Notes: generated by a model from the sequence alone, not told the origin. Numbered from the stretch's first letter, positions 1 to 12,758 are shown. The stretch: DNA of 64,000 nucleotides from Littorina saxatilis (GCF_037325665.1 NC_090255.1:23810709-23874708); one strand, 5' to 3'. Numbers and translations are program-made.

Positions 1-369
1 AAGGCGAGGAGAAAGAGATTGTTCATGGTATGATAAATGATTAGTCCTACCTATGTTAAGGACTTCCATAAGGTGGGGAGGGGTATGAGTCAAAAACTGA
101 GTGAGGGTAGGCCAGATACAGTAGTAGGATGACCAGCTGGAGATAAAAACACTCCACTCCCCATGTCTTTACAGTGTTGTGATCAAACTTTCAAAGACGG
201 TAGGTAACAGACAAAAGCATACAGTGTATGCTAATCAAATGAGATAAGTGGTTTTGAAAAATGAAGAGGTACCGCTCTTTGAGTTTTACAAGTTTGGTTT
301 GTTGCTTGTTTCTCATCCTTTTGCTTATTTTAAGTTGACCGTGCATTGGTGTGAATTTTATTTTTACAG

Positions 370-474
370 GATATATACAAGAGTTACACCACATGCCGGT
401 TCCTGGGAACAAGCGTTCTGCATTTATTCCGGTGCCACAGAAGGGAGCCGATTTCACTAGTACTACTGTATCAA
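370..474 (+). other. possible internal exon, unidentified
   Basis: A pyrimidine-rich stretch ending in TTTTTACAG precedes 105 bases, and a GTTTGT donor-like site follows. More than one frame is open across it, so the reading frame cannot be fixed. It lies upstream of the GCDT-type pseudogene and might be an earlier exon of it, but no protein match is recognisable. The donor is weak. Treat as a guess. Confidence 0.15.
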
Positions 475-865
475 GGTTTGTTACCTAATACATCTTAACA
501 GTAAGATTTTTTTATTTGCATTAATTGGAACATGTTTGCACATCATTTGTAAGCGACCTCTGTGAATTTGATGGGTTTAACGTACGAACCCTCACTATGG
601 TCAACATTCTGTTAGCGACTGTTTGAAGCGAATAAATGTAGAGGTCAGAAAGATTCCAGAATCAGTTGGGTCACTGGAAACTGTGTTTGTTTGTTTTTTA
701 ACCTGAAACAGTAAGAATTATACGAATTCATGAAATACAATTTTCTTTCATTTTGGTTTGTTGTGTGAAGACTTGCTAACCCGGCTTTGACCGACTCTCT
801 GAGATAGTAAACATTATTCAAATACATTCAAATAAAAATGTCACTTTTCATCTTTTGTGTGAAGG

Positions 866-1560
866 GTACCCCAGGCTGATTTCCTGCACCATGGATAGGA
901 GGCCAGACAGTCTGCTTCTCATTCCAGCTGTGTTGCGTTTTTTTCTGCTCGTGAAGTGTATCGCCACATTGCCAAAGCCATTGGCCAAGAGAAGTCACCC
1001 TGTCTGCCCATTTTGCATAGCCTTACAGGCTGTGACACTATGTCGTTCTTCAATGGTATTGGGGAATCAGAAGGCTTGGGAAGTATGGCAAGCATTTGAA
1101 GACGTCACTCAAACTTTCTTCAGGTTGTCTGCTCCTCTTTGTAAGCTGAGTACCACTGACAGGGCAGCACAAGAGCTTTTTGGTGTACATTTGTAGGACA
1201 AAACCAGCAACGTACTGGGTGTAAACAGTGCTAGACGGTACCTCTTCAGTAAAAAGAGCTGCCAAATTGACCATAATCCCCTTACAAGTGAGGTGCTGCT
1301 GCAGGACATGAGATTGAGAAGAGCCATCTACCTATTAGACTTCCAAACTCTGTGGGCTGGCAGTTCAAGGCTGGAAAGTGGGAGTCATTCTGGACGAGCT
1401 TTCAAGAGGTATCCAGCGTGTGCCGAGAACTCATGAGGTGTGCCTGCAAGAAGAGCTGTACAACAAAACGCTGCAAATGCTGCTAAGAAGGACTGCAGAG
1501 CACAGCTCTCTGCAAATGTGCTTGCATGCCTGTGAAAACTGTCAGCATCTAAACTGTGCA
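866..1560 (+). pseudogene. decayed GCDT-motif protein with cysteine-rich C-terminus
   Basis: Conceptual translation in pieces gives a segment with the core LTGCDTMSFF (about 1020-1055), then KAWEVWQAFEDVT (about 1072-1110). A C-terminal stretch reads RCACKKSCTTKRCKC (about 1437-1481), followed by more cysteine pairs. From memory, a multicopy family of uncharacterised invertebrate proteins has this order: a GCDT segment, an AW..W segment, then a CXC-like cysteine cluster of the tesmin/TSO1 kind. The copy is not functional: the pieces lie in different frames and in-frame stops occur. The flank downstream of 1590 recurs twice elsewhere in the window, so the gene probably sat inside a mobile or amplified unit. 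No function can be assigned. The cysteine cluster suggests DNA or metal binding, which is inference. Confidence 0.5.
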
Positions 1561-2910
1561 AAAATATTATTGCACCCATTTTCATACCCCAACTCAAACT
1601 TTTATTCCTGTGTCATTTTATTCAAACTGTCTATGCCATTAAAGGCTCGCATCTTCGCTATCTGGCAAATTTTTTTTTTAACATCATCATTTACGCCGTC
1701 AAAATAGGGATACCCTTGATGTGACAAAGAGATGTGACAAAAACTTCGAGTACCTTTTAAAAAGCCGACGACAAAATGATTCCTGAGGCACAACTGGGTC
1801 ACTGTTGTATACGAAGAGAAAGTCAACTTGATTATCCATCCAGAACAGGTTGTTTCATTTCGCCATCTTGCATATTTCTAGTGTTGTGCCATTGTACCTA
1901 CTGATGTATGTGTCGATCTCACGGATGAGATGTTTATGTGTCAAATTTGAGGGATACCCAAGTCAACTAAAATCCATGTATTTTAGCAATGACCAAGTGG
2001 GTTGCGTTGAAACTTTCAGGAATGTGTGTCTACGCACGAGGCGTAGTTCAACCGTTTGAGTACACTTTCAAATCTTCACGAAATAATATTTTAAAAACTG
2101 CCACAGGTTTGTTGACTTACATCCCACATATTTTTGACTTCGCATGTATATATGACAGATGGTTGTTTCAAGTACTGCCAAAGTTTCTTTTGAGTATAGA
2201 CACTTGCCGGAATGTGCTAGTTGTGTAAACACATGAGAACAAACAACGTTTTCGAAATACAGCGATTATGAATTTTAGTCGACTTTTGAGTTGATACATT
2301 ACATTTTTATCAGTTTTATTTTGGGGGTACCCTTATTTGGGCGGCGGTCAAATAACCCATGTAAAGGCCACCTTTTATCTTAAAAGTGTTCCAGTTAGCC
2401 AAGTTGAGTGCCCTCAATAGCATACATTGAATATAACAGCACAGGAATGAATGTTTTCGTTTTGGTATGAAAATTGGTGCAATATATTTATTTTTGCACA
2501 GTTTAGGTAATCCACAAATTCTTCAACCCTGCCACCCACACCGTCCAATCATTCTCTGCACCAACAATACATGTATTGTTTTGTTTAAAAATGTGTTTGT
2601 GTTAGTTTCTATTGCAAGAGAATGTCTTGTAGCATCAAAAATACCTAAATACCCTTTTATTGGCGGCCATTTTGAAAATTGTAAAAAAACTACTGATTTC
2701 TTAATTTTTTCACGGTGGCTCTGTATCAGGTTTTGTTAAGCAAAAGCAAATGTCCATTTACGCCAAATTTGCTGTTAATCACATGAAGTGAAATATGCCT
2801 AACATACCCAACCGTTTACACTGGCGGCCATTTTGAAAAATTGTTTAAAAACTACCAATTTTTTAATTTTTCGCGGTGGCTCTGTATCAGGTTTTGTTAA
2901 GCACATAAAA
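1560..2910 (+). repeat. 3' flank of the GCDT unit, dispersed repeat
   Basis: Bases 1560-1870 resemble 23270-24110 and 63885-64000. Shared landmarks are a 'gtgtcattt..attcaaact' block, a GGGTACCC/GGATACCC block and an 'aacaggttgttt' block. Inside lies a diverged tandem duplication, 2662-2742 and 2823-2903, both starting GGCGGCCATTTTG and ending in 'caggttttgttaagca'. No coding potential is seen. The copies are old, with many substitutions and indels. Confidence 0.5.
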
Positions 2911-3343
2911 CTCTTCATATTTGCTTAATTTGGTGTTTGTTGCATGATTTGAATGATTTTGCAACATAGGAGCCCCACTAAATATCATGGGTGAGACTAA
3001 AAATGACATGAATCCTGAACACACAAAAAAGACACAAAACAAGAGAGAGAAAAAAAAAGGCCATAATTGATTCCGGATTTCCGGGATATACTGGAAGAAT
3101 CCCACCCATGCAATATAGACGTGTGATCGACATAAGCAAAATAAGTGTAAAAAAACACATATCCCCACGCAGATAACTAACACGCGATCCCTAAGCCTTT
3201 TTTAAACTCCTGTAAGTAGTTCAAACATTATTAATTCTATACCGTACAATATAAGAAACCTGGTGCACAATTTTATACTACATGTATGTTAATTAACACA
3301 ATATCTGGCACAATGACTGTTCCACAAAAATCCTCTGTCAGCT

Positions 3344-3727
3344 TCTTCTTCTTCTTCTTCAGCGTTCCAGAATTTTTCTGGTTACGTGTGAGCTCGTTTG
3401 CCCATTTGGGTTCCCCACACTATACTCTGAGAGCATAGTCGGCTTCACTCCGCTTTCGTTGAGTAGACATGCTGGGTATTTTCGTGTTTCCATAACCCAC
3501 CGAGCTCTGACATGAATTACAGGATCTTTTCTGTGCGCACTTGGTCTTGTGCTTGCCTGTACACACGAAGGGGGTTAAGTCACGAGCAGGTCTGCACATA
3601 AGTTGACCTGGGAGATCGGAAAAATATCCACTCTTATTTTACCCACAAGGCGGCAGCGACCGGGATTCGAACTCACGACCTCCCGATTAGGAGGCCGACG
3701 TCTTACCACCACGTCACTACGCTCGTC
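3344..3727 (-). mobile_element. tRNA-derived SINE, Gly-like head, minus strand
   Basis: Read on the minus strand, it has a tRNA-like head with pol III A and B boxes (GGTTCGAATCCC-like at about 3655-3675). A long body follows, containing the block 'acaggatcttttctgtgcgc' as seen on the plus strand, and it ends in a (GAA)n tail. It is flanked by a 13-bp target duplication, TCCTCTGTCAGCT, at 3331-3343 and 3728-3740. The body matches the SINEs at 52611 and 61666. Length (384 bp) and the perfect duplication indicate a full-length, fairly recent copy. Confidence 0.85.
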
Positions 3728-3740
3728 TCCTCTGTCAGCT

Positions 3741-5040
3741 GATCATTTAGAACTAAAAAATCAAGAAAGGTATATGTTATTGGAACGTTTAATTTATGAC
3801 AAAACACAATTTTAATTTTCAACATACCTTTCTTGTTTTTGTATTCTGAATTTTGGAACACTGGTACTGTTTTTCCAGTACAGCTGATCATTTATATGGT
3901 CTGCTGGCTATTTTACTGAAATGTGCTAAATTTGCAGTACAATGTACATGTACTTATAGCCTCCTCTTTCCCAATTTCATAAACATAACTTTCTGGATAA
4001 TCTCCCAAATAGGTCGGCAGCTCATGCCAAGTGGAGCGCTATATGTATATTTAGAGTACATGTAATAGGTAGTTGCCACTCTGTATAGTCTTACTCAGAG
4101 CTCTACCATAAGGTGCCATAAAGTTTATACCTATTACTAGATTCACATAAGTTCTAGGAGTGTACTAGCTATTTGCAACTATACACTTGTAAATAGTGTA
4201 TACTCACTGAACCACTGTTGAAGCATGGTTTAATAACTTAAAGCCATATGTACTCGATGACTATACACGCTAATTGCTTTACCAACAGCTGGAGACATGC
4301 TAAATTAAGTTCCCTGCAAAATATTGTGGTCTAGGACCCCTTCAATGTTGAGATATGTTAATTTTCATTTTGATCTGGATCGTCCTATTTATAGATTTGC
4401 CAACAGAGGTAGCGTTGACGCAAGGGAAATAACTCCGCGTCTTTGTTTACATCCAAAGTTTTTGAGACTCTAAAACAAGCTGTATTGCATGTATATGGTC
4501 CGCGCATGGCGACATATCGTCATTACATGGTCTTATGGTGCGTTTGACATCGATTATGGGCAAACTACACTTTGTAAACACGGGAGCGCGTATATACATA
4601 TGCCTTTAAGCCTGGGGGGCAAATTTAACACTTAACCCATAGGCTGGTTGTCGCGACTACTTTACGTATACTGTCACCTGGTTGTCACGACATTATGTCG
4701 CGCTACTGGCTCAGTCTGTTTGGTTGTTTCCGATTACCTCCCATGGATGCGAAAACCTATGACCGTTTTTCTTTATTTTTCTCTCTGTTAATTCACCAGT
4801 GGTTATGTAACATGTGTTACAGAATTGCACCAGTGTAAGGGTTAATATACATATGGAACACAAACTGACACCAAACTCTGACGGAACAGTTAGAGGAAGG
4901 CGTGTCGAAGCCCCAAGTAGGGTAGACGGAGATAATAATTCAATATTAACAATATAATTTGTCCTTCATATTATTAAGCACATTTTGTATTAAAAGAAAC
5001 TTTAATAGTCTATCCCCAACAAACTTTTTTTTCTATCAAA
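3741..5040. other. stretch without recognisable genes
   Basis: AT-rich sequence with scattered short ORFs under 75 codons. No splice-flanked exon, terminal repeat or RNA gene was recognised. A (TAC)-rich patch near 3940-4140 and a CpG-containing patch near 4480-4720 are the only textures that stand out. Confidence 0.4.
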
Positions 5041-5049
5041 TTCACCTTT

Positions 5050-5263
5050 TCACAGCGAGCACCTGAGTCTTTAACAACCACTTTTGGTATGAGTCCCCAA
5101 TGGGTGGTCGTTTTATACTGATATTCAACTGTACCTTTAAAGTTTCAGTATCTAAACTTTTTAAGTCTCTTCCGCAGCGAGCGACAGTTTGAGTATTACA
5201 ACCACTAATGTGATTGTGACCCTCGGGTGGTCATTATAAATTTGAAGTACTGTACCTTTTAGT
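5050..5263 (+). repeat. diverged tandem duplication, about 115-bp unit
   Basis: Two neighbouring segments share the order 'cagcgagc', 'gagt.tt.acaaccac', 'gggtggtc' and 'tgtacctttt'. The first runs about 5050-5140 and the second about 5167-5263. The identity is low enough that this is an old duplication. No coding sequence. Confidence 0.45.
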
Positions 5264-5404
5264 GTCTAATTCTGAACCATTTCTGAGTCTCGATCTCCTC
5301 TTCTGTTGGAACGTATTCATGAGCCTGTTTTCTCCGGGTCAAGATTAATTTAAGTAACTGCATGAAATTATGCTCCCAATTCTAGCTTAACTCATTGTCT
5401 CCCA

Positions 5405-5467
5405 GGTACGGGTATATCCGTACCCAATCATATGGCTCTATCTGACCTGGTACAGATATATCTGTAC
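5405..5467. repeat. pair of 18-20 bp palindromes
   Basis: GGTACGGGTATATCCGTACC (5405-5424) and GTACAGATATATCTGTAC (5450-5467) are near-perfect and perfect palindromes of one consensus, 45 bp apart. A half-destroyed relative lies near 6259-6275 in the same 'ctatctgac..ggtacgg' context, so this is part of a dispersed repeat. Confidence 0.6.
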
Positions 5468-7106
5468 AAACACTGACAGTCACTTCAGTCGCTTCCTGTA
5501 ACGTCGATCTAACGCCTGCATTCCATCGTGTTAATACACAGTTGCATCACAGTTAGTGAGTTACTACAATTCTGAGTGACCTGCTGCAGCACAGCTGGTC
5601 TCAACTAAAAACAACTTGGTCAACATAGGTGGGGTAGAAATAGTGTTAATACCACCGGAATTTATGCACTGAAGAAAAATGTGCAGTCATAAACACTCAA
5701 CATGTCAATCCTGTCATTATTAATAAGGTTAATCCTGATTGATTCTGGCAGCACTAATGCCCCGGTGCCCGCCTTTCCCTGTAGTGTATACTGATTAAGT
5801 ATTCTAGTTAATCGACACAGCAGTAACTCGACATAATATAGTAACTGCAAATCTCAGCAACAATTTGAATAATAAATACTCCCAGAGGGCGTATGTATTT
5901 CTAGGTCTTTTACCTGGCAGTTCTGTGAGAAAATGTGCATATATATATATATATATATATTTCCTTTAAAGGTCCTTGTCTACATTTTTATACCGAAATC
6001 GCCATTTGACCATTAAAATGCAGAGTCTATTATCTACAAATATCAACAATACACCCCCTTTCGATCAGGAAAGACGAAGCCTGAGTGTAGCCGTTTGAAA
6101 ACTCATTGTAGTATTCCAGCGTAGTACTCATAGTAGGATATAATCCTTATTTGGAAAATGCCAAGCGCAAAACTCATCTCAAATCCCGTGCATTTCGTGC
6201 GTTTAAAAAAAATGTAGACGACCACCTTTAATGTGGCTCTATCTGACTAGGTACGGATATATCCACTCAGACTGTTAGCTTCATGCAGTCACTAAAATTC
6301 CTGTAACATCCATCTAATCCTAGCTTTTATATGAATTAAGAGGATCATCCATTTTTTATTTGGATGCAGTTATCTAAAATCAAGCCAACATTGGTGAGCT
6401 CGATCTCTCTACATTTGCTTTCCCCCCCAACATATAATACTTCGACATGGTGTCTAATTATTTTCATTCTACTCACAGAGTCACTGAACAACACTTAGCC
6501 AAAGAAAAGTTGTACACAGCAAGGAAAAGCCCTGACGCACATTCTTTTGAAATATTCTGAATGCCTGGGCGGCATACGTTTGCCAAAAACACACAAAAAG
6601 ATCAAATCTCTTCAACTTCACTTGAAAAAGGAAGAGCGCTGAGCAAATTTGTAAACCGAACTTGTTTTCTTAAAGGGCGTCTTTTTACACGTCATTTAAA
6701 TAGCAGCACATGCAGAGGAACACAAACTTCAACCACTTTAATGAAACATGAGCAAGACAGTGTGAACTGAGACGCTGAGGGCGAAAAGATCAATTTGTTT
6801 CATAATTGAAGTGTCCTAAATCAGGTCTGAGTGTGTCAAGAGAGGGAGGGCCTGTTATGCAGAAGATTGCAGCGTCATACCTTAAAACACAGGCCGGGTC
6901 ACACTGTCAGTGTCACACACACACCCAGAGCAATTGAGATATGTATCAGCAGATTTGAAAAGAAGACATTAAAGGGGTGGGGGGGGGGGGGGGGGGGGGG
7001 ATGAGAAAATTGGAAAGAAAGAAAACACCTGCGGAAGATGGCGATCATTTGAAGACAACAGTAACGTAATATTGTGTGAAATTATGCAAACAATTTTATG
7101 AAAAAA

Positions 7107-7857
7107 CAAGAAGGGCAAAGCCCATACGACTCACATGCTTTACACATTTTTCCTACCAAAATACATGTGACCTTGACCCAAGGTCAAGGTCATCCAAGGT
7201 CATGCAGCACAAAGCTGTTAATTCAAGACATAGGAAATACAATGGTGCTTATTGGCTCTTTCTACCATGAGATATGGTCACTTTTAGTGGTTCACTACCT
7301 TATTTTGGTCACATTTCATAAGGGTCAAAGTGACCTTGACCTTGATCATATGTGACCAAATGTGTCTCATGATGAAAGCATAACATGTGCCCCACATAAT
7401 TTTTAAGTTTGAAACAGTTATCTTCCATAGTTCAGGGTCAAGGTCACTTCAAAATATGTATACAATCCAACTTTGAAGAGCTCCTGTGACCTTGACCTTG
7501 AAGCAAGGTAAACAAAACTGGTATCAAAAGGTGGGGCTTACTTTGCTCTATATATCATATATAGGTGAGGTATTGAATCTCAAAAACTTCAGAGAAAATG
7601 GGAAAAATGTGAAAAATAGCTGTTTTTTAGGCAACATTTATGGCCCCTGCGACCTTGACCTTGAAGCAAGGTCAAGATGCTATGTATGTTTTTTGGGGCC
7701 TTGTCATCATACACCATCTTGCCAAATTTGGTACTGATAGACTGAATAGTGTCCAAGAAATATCCAACGTTAAAGTTTTCCGGACGGACGGACGGACGGA
7801 CGGACGGACGACTCGGGTGAGTACATAGACTCACTTTTGCTTCGCATGTGAGTCAAA
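7107..7857 (+). mobile_element. pearl/Helentron-like non-autonomous element (GACTCAC family)
   Basis: It starts with 'aagggcaaagcccatac' followed by GACTCACATGC. It ends with a hairpin GACTCAC...GTGAGTC whose last 11 bases, GCATGTGAGTC, are the inverse of the 5' motif. A (GGAC)n microsatellite lies just before that hairpin, near 7785-7810. This combination (5' subterminal motif, 3' microsatellite, terminal hairpin built with the same motif) is known for Helentron-associated elements and the bivalve 'pearl' family. No transposase is encoded. A second copy at 28607-29398 is nearly identical. It carries at least eight exact TGACCTTGA/TCAAGGTCA nonamers. Family assignment is inference from structure. 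Confidence 0.65.
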
Positions 7858-8196
7858 AAATGAATATCTCGGAGTTGGAATGACAATAGCATACTTCATA
7901 TCCAGAAATTAAAACCTAGGCGGGGGGGTGTCGTGAAAGTCCTGCATGTTCAACGTAAAAATGTGTGATTCAAACTTGCTACTGTATAACCATTTTAACT
8001 ATTCAACAAACAAACAGAAACCAGAACTGATAAGATATCCCCATGTCTTTATTAAATCTTCTCATGAAGAAACATTTATTGTAGTCTGCCAAGATTCTAA
8101 ACATCCCCTGGTCAGATGAAAAAGCTGGCAACCAACTTTTAACAGTCTTGTCAGGTCTGTTAAATTCTAAAGATGATCAAGATTTATAAACTATTA

Positions 8197-9044
8197 CAGT
8201 GGAACCCCCCTTTTAAGACCCCCCAATTTAAGACCTTGATTGTTTAGATGTTCTGTTCATAACCTCTGTAAATTTACCTCCATTTTAAGATTCCCTCCTT
8301 TTTAAGATTCCCTCCTTTTTAAAGGTACTGAACTTGTCAAATCCAGGTGCACGGAGCCCCTGGGGCTTTTAGTCATAGTGGCCTCACTCAGAGGCAGCTA
8401 TCTGTTAGAAGAACTACCAAGTTTCATTGACTTGCACCCAAAGAGTCAAGAACTGCGATTTTTGTACGAATTAATTTCGTACTCGGACCCGGCTGGTCTT
8501 GACCTATTTTTGGATCTAAATTTAGATCAGGTAGATCACCACATCATGCACAAAAAGACACGTCACTAGCAAACTATGTCAGACGTCATCATGAGTTTGT
8601 GTATTTAAAACAAAATGGAGGCCGGAATCACTCAGTTGAATCGAACTCCGACCAAACACCACGTAATAACTAGGTTAATTTATGCATTCGCGTGAACAAG
8701 AAACTGTCGAGCTTCACAGATGTCGTCGTTGGGTAGTTTTGGGTTTGTTTTACTACCATAGGAGGATTTTTGAACTGTAAATGCACTCATGCAGCTGCAA
8801 CAAAAACGCAAAACGAAGGCTGTGAGCCGCACTGTGCCTTTAAGATTCCCTCCTTTTTAAGATTCCCTCCTTTTTAAGAAAGACTCCCTCCTTTTTAAGA
8901 CCTGATTTTTACACAATTTTGAAGATTCCCTCCTTTTTACGATTCCCTCCTTTTTAAGACTCCCTCCTTATTAAGAAAGACTCCCTCCTTTTTAAGACCT
9001 GATTTTTACACAATTTTGAAGGTCTTCAAAGAGGGGGTCCACTG
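8197..9044. mobile_element. TA-flanked MITE (CAGTGGAACCCCCC ends) with internal tandem array
   Basis: The ends CAGTGGAACCCCCCTTTTAAG and the inverted right end (...GAGGGGGTCCACTG) are flanked by TA on both sides (8195-8196, 9045-9046), which fits Tc1/mariner-type targeting. The interior is a tandem array of an about 17-bp unit, 'gattccctcctttttaa'. The array is split by a TTAA-flanked MITE at 8323-8839. Related ends occur at 10949-11095 and about 30776-30845. No coding capacity. Confidence 0.6.
8323..8839 (+). mobile_element. TTAA-flanked MITE, AGGTACTGAAC family, copy 1
   Basis: It begins AGGTACTGAACTTG and ends with the inverse of AGGCACAG, and is flanked by TTAA at 8319-8322 and 8840-8843. 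TTAA duplication is typical of piggyBac and Kolobok superfamilies. It sits inside the tandem array of the 8197-9044 MITE and is therefore younger than it. The other copies lie at 23309-23816 and (truncated) 24352-24605. It has an ORF of about 60 codons that is open in all copies but shows no sign of constraint. Confidence 0.7.
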
Positions 9045-9775
9045 TACTGCAAAACACATGCAGGCAGATCACTGAAACTCGGTGAGAAGTTCTACAAACA
9101 TGCAGCCACATTCTTAAAAGAAAAAATGTCTGGCTGGTATCCAGATCGTGCTGCAAGCTGAGTACAGTACAATGCAGTTGACAAAGTTCACACTGACACT
9201 GCATGCTGTGAAGCTGGGTGTGTCTGCTAGTGCTAACCATTCATGTCAGAGAAAACACATTAGTATAGTATGCAACCATGAGTGTGGTCCTATTAGGAAA
9301 ACGTCTCTAGTTTAAAATCAAAAGTGAACTTGTTGCACTTGTTTTCAAGCGTAAGTTTTTTGTGCAGTCAGTGAGAATCATTTTACTTTTGCATGCGAAA
9401 AGCTTAAAGTGTACATTTATTTTAGTTGGCACTCCCCCCCCCCCCCCCCCCCTCCCTTAAAGTGAATTTTTTTTCACAAATCAGGGAAATTTTAGTCATG
9501 AGGCTTATCCAGAGCTGTAGCTTTAAATACAGGCCCTCTGGTTCACAATTTATTGAGTTCACTGAATGCAAACCGAGAATCCGGGAGTGCAGGGATCTGG
9601 CCACACGTCACGATATTATATCTTCTGACCCCTCCCTCCACCCCATCACTCCCATAGACTGCGTTTAAGTAAACCTTTAATTAAATCACCTGGTGGAAAA
9701 AGACCTCTAACTCTAAGTGCACTCGGTTTAATGTGAGTGGACTTGATACATTAAAGCACTGAGCTGGCAATCAGG

Positions 9776-9957
<182 letters not shown>

Positions 9958-10948
9958 AAACAGACATACATACGCACACATGAAATCAGTCACATTTTTA
10001 CAATCAATGCCGCCATGATAATTACGTCAAATGCATGAGGTTTTCTGTCACGAATACTCCGTCCTTATCAAAAGAGACCTTTTAAGAACTCCAGCATTCT
10101 ATTTCTCAATGAAAAATAAGCTCATCAGTGGAAGAAGCTAATAATATCAATAAACTTAGCTATTTTTTTAGAAAGACTGAACCATAAATAACCCGCATCA
10201 CTAACAAGCCTGCATGCAGCTCCAGGCAGTACAGGAAAACTAATCATCACCTAAAATACACATAATCAATCAGTTAACAAAATGCAGAGGCGAATTGGTA
10301 CATGGTGATGAAATGACACCCTGGGGATTAGCCAAAAGTGTCCCTACATTGCATGTGGCCTGTCATGACATTGGTGACTGTGACTGACATGACGGGTATA
10401 TTTGGATACAGATACATTGTAATTGGGAAAAACGAAGCTGAAAGTGTCAGACCTTTCTGGGGAGGTGCATGTTCTCTCATGGAGAGGCCTAACATCGCAG
10501 AACTATTACCATCCTAAATAACAGCTCACTTCATGATTGTGTGCATAATTTCTGTGTCGATCGACTGCTGTCATTCTGTCTTTGTGTTTTAAATGTCATT
10601 TCAAAAGTTCAAGTGTTTAGTTTTTAAAGGTAAAAATTCTTTTTCTCTTTCAATCTGTCCAATAACAACAACTACAAAAAAACACCATGTACAGACATTT
10701 TTTTAACAATACTAAAAAATGGAAAATGGAAAGAATAATCCCTATTCTTCAGCAAGGAAATATTTAGTACCACCTCAGAATCAATTTAAACACATCAAAC
10801 TCCCATCGATAGTAACAAACTCAAAATCAAGGTTAAAAAAGATGAGGCAGAAATACTTCCCGATCGGCCTTTCAAAAGGTCAGGGATATATATATATATA
10901 TATATATATGAATGTATGGGACACTAAGTAGATAAGATAAACGACACA

Positions 10949-11095
10949 CAGTGAAACCCCCCTTTCAAGACCTGAAAAACCCCAGAGAAAATCAGGTCTT
11001 AAAAATAAAAGGGAGCCTTAAGGGTTCTAACATTTTATAGAACTATGCAAAACGTCTTTAAAATGGAGGTCTTAATTGAAATGGGGGTTCCACTA
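10949..11095. mobile_element. short MITE related to the 8197 element
   Basis: Left end CAGTGAAACCCCCCTTTCAAG and right end GAAATGGGGGTTCCACTA are inverted and match the ends of the 8197-9044 MITE. Only about 147 bp long, so an internally deleted derivative. The TA duplication is intact only on the right side. Confidence 0.55.
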
Positions 11096-12758
11096 TAGTG
11101 AGTCTATATATATCCCTTATACTATAGTTATAGTTCAAAGGTACTGAGCACTGCAACATCAATCTGTCTCAGCTGTGCAGTGATGGCGCTAATATTTTTT
11201 CAAACTGGTACACAAACTTTTATGATGAAAACTATCCAGAAAAAAGGTAGGCTGGTCATTGGAACCAGTAAGAGTCCAACTCAGAGTACTGGTTTTGTTG
11301 TTTTACCAGCGAAAAAAACGGTAGTTCTAAAAATCAACCGGTAGGTTATACCGGCAGCCAATTATTTTCCGGTATTTTCTCATTTCCATCGGTAAAATAC
11401 CGGTAATTACCGGTTAACGCCAATACTGGCTGTGCAAATGTGTTAAGCTTTCATCTTTTGCTTCGGGAATCTGCAAGGCTACATGAAAGAAAGAGAAGAA
11501 AAATCACTCCCACACAAATTACTTGAAGAGCAATATAATAATTCATATGAATTATTATATATATTTATAACACACAACGTTCACTACTTAAAATAACTTA
11601 ATTTTATATCCCCAAACAGTTCAACTTGAGATATTTCATGTAGCTAAAACATGCCAATTTGCCTCTGTGATGGTAATAAGGAAATTAACTTATTAAGGTG
11701 TCGATTTTGTCAAAATATAGCTTTGAGAAACGAAACGGTAAACCATCAGATGAAGAAAAGAAAAAAATAGTCAAAACTTGACTAAATTATGTAATAACAG
11801 GAACACCCACGCGAACTGACGAAAGAGCAATCAAACAGACACCATGCAGCGATGTACTTTCGTTCATTGAATTTTCAACACCAGTCAATGTGGCTGAGAA
11901 GAGACAAGCTGTGCCACTAGTGACAGTGACACCTTACCACGACCAGCGATCAATTCTTCATACAATATTCAATAAGCTTATCACGTAACAATGTAGCAAG
12001 GATGCGCTCGCAATGCAGAAGAAAGCCAAATCGTTCGCACAAATCGGTCAAAAACTGAGAAAATGAACAGAATTACTGCTCAGCCCCTTCTGAGGCTGCG
12101 AAACTGACTGCGGTAGTAGATAAGGAGTCGGCAATACACTAGAGTCGAGTGAAATCAACATTACCGCATTGGCATTGCCAGCGGCGCAGTGCCAGTACTG
12201 TACTCGGACTCGGAGATGATTCCGTCGACGTACAGCGACAGAAATGTTTCTTGCGCTACAACATCGCTCCGACCTTCGCAATTCAAACGCACACTTTAAT
12301 TACACGAAGAAAGCAACACGTATTACCTCTTACAGTTTCGTTGGTCGCTTCTCTGCTAAAAACGAGAGTAAAACACGACTGTTTCGCATTCAACACAGCT
12401 GCAACCGTACACAAACACAATGGTCGTCTGTCTTCATCCGGGCACGTTGGCGCGAGCGTGTCTTTCTGCCTTATTTCTTGGAGAGCTATTATTGGATGGA
12501 TCGTCTGCAAATGTTGGCATACTGCGGTTTTGCATACATTGACCTATTACGTAAACAATACAGGGTGGAAGAGAAAAGCGGGTTCTTTTCGAGAGCGTAC
12601 TTTACTTCGTAAATGGGATTTTCTTTTGTCTTTTCCCTCACGCAGCTGAACTACTGTCTTTGAAAAAACGGCGTGCGGAGAAAGCCTTGGAGACATGGAG
12701 GGCGTGTCCCTGGTAAAAGTAGGCGTGGCATTTGCACAGCTGATCGGCCTGATTAGTA

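Noticed and set aside
12149-12649. 166-codon ORF
   Set aside because: No recognisable motif. An overlapping 122-codon frame is equally open, and no splice or promoter signals support either.
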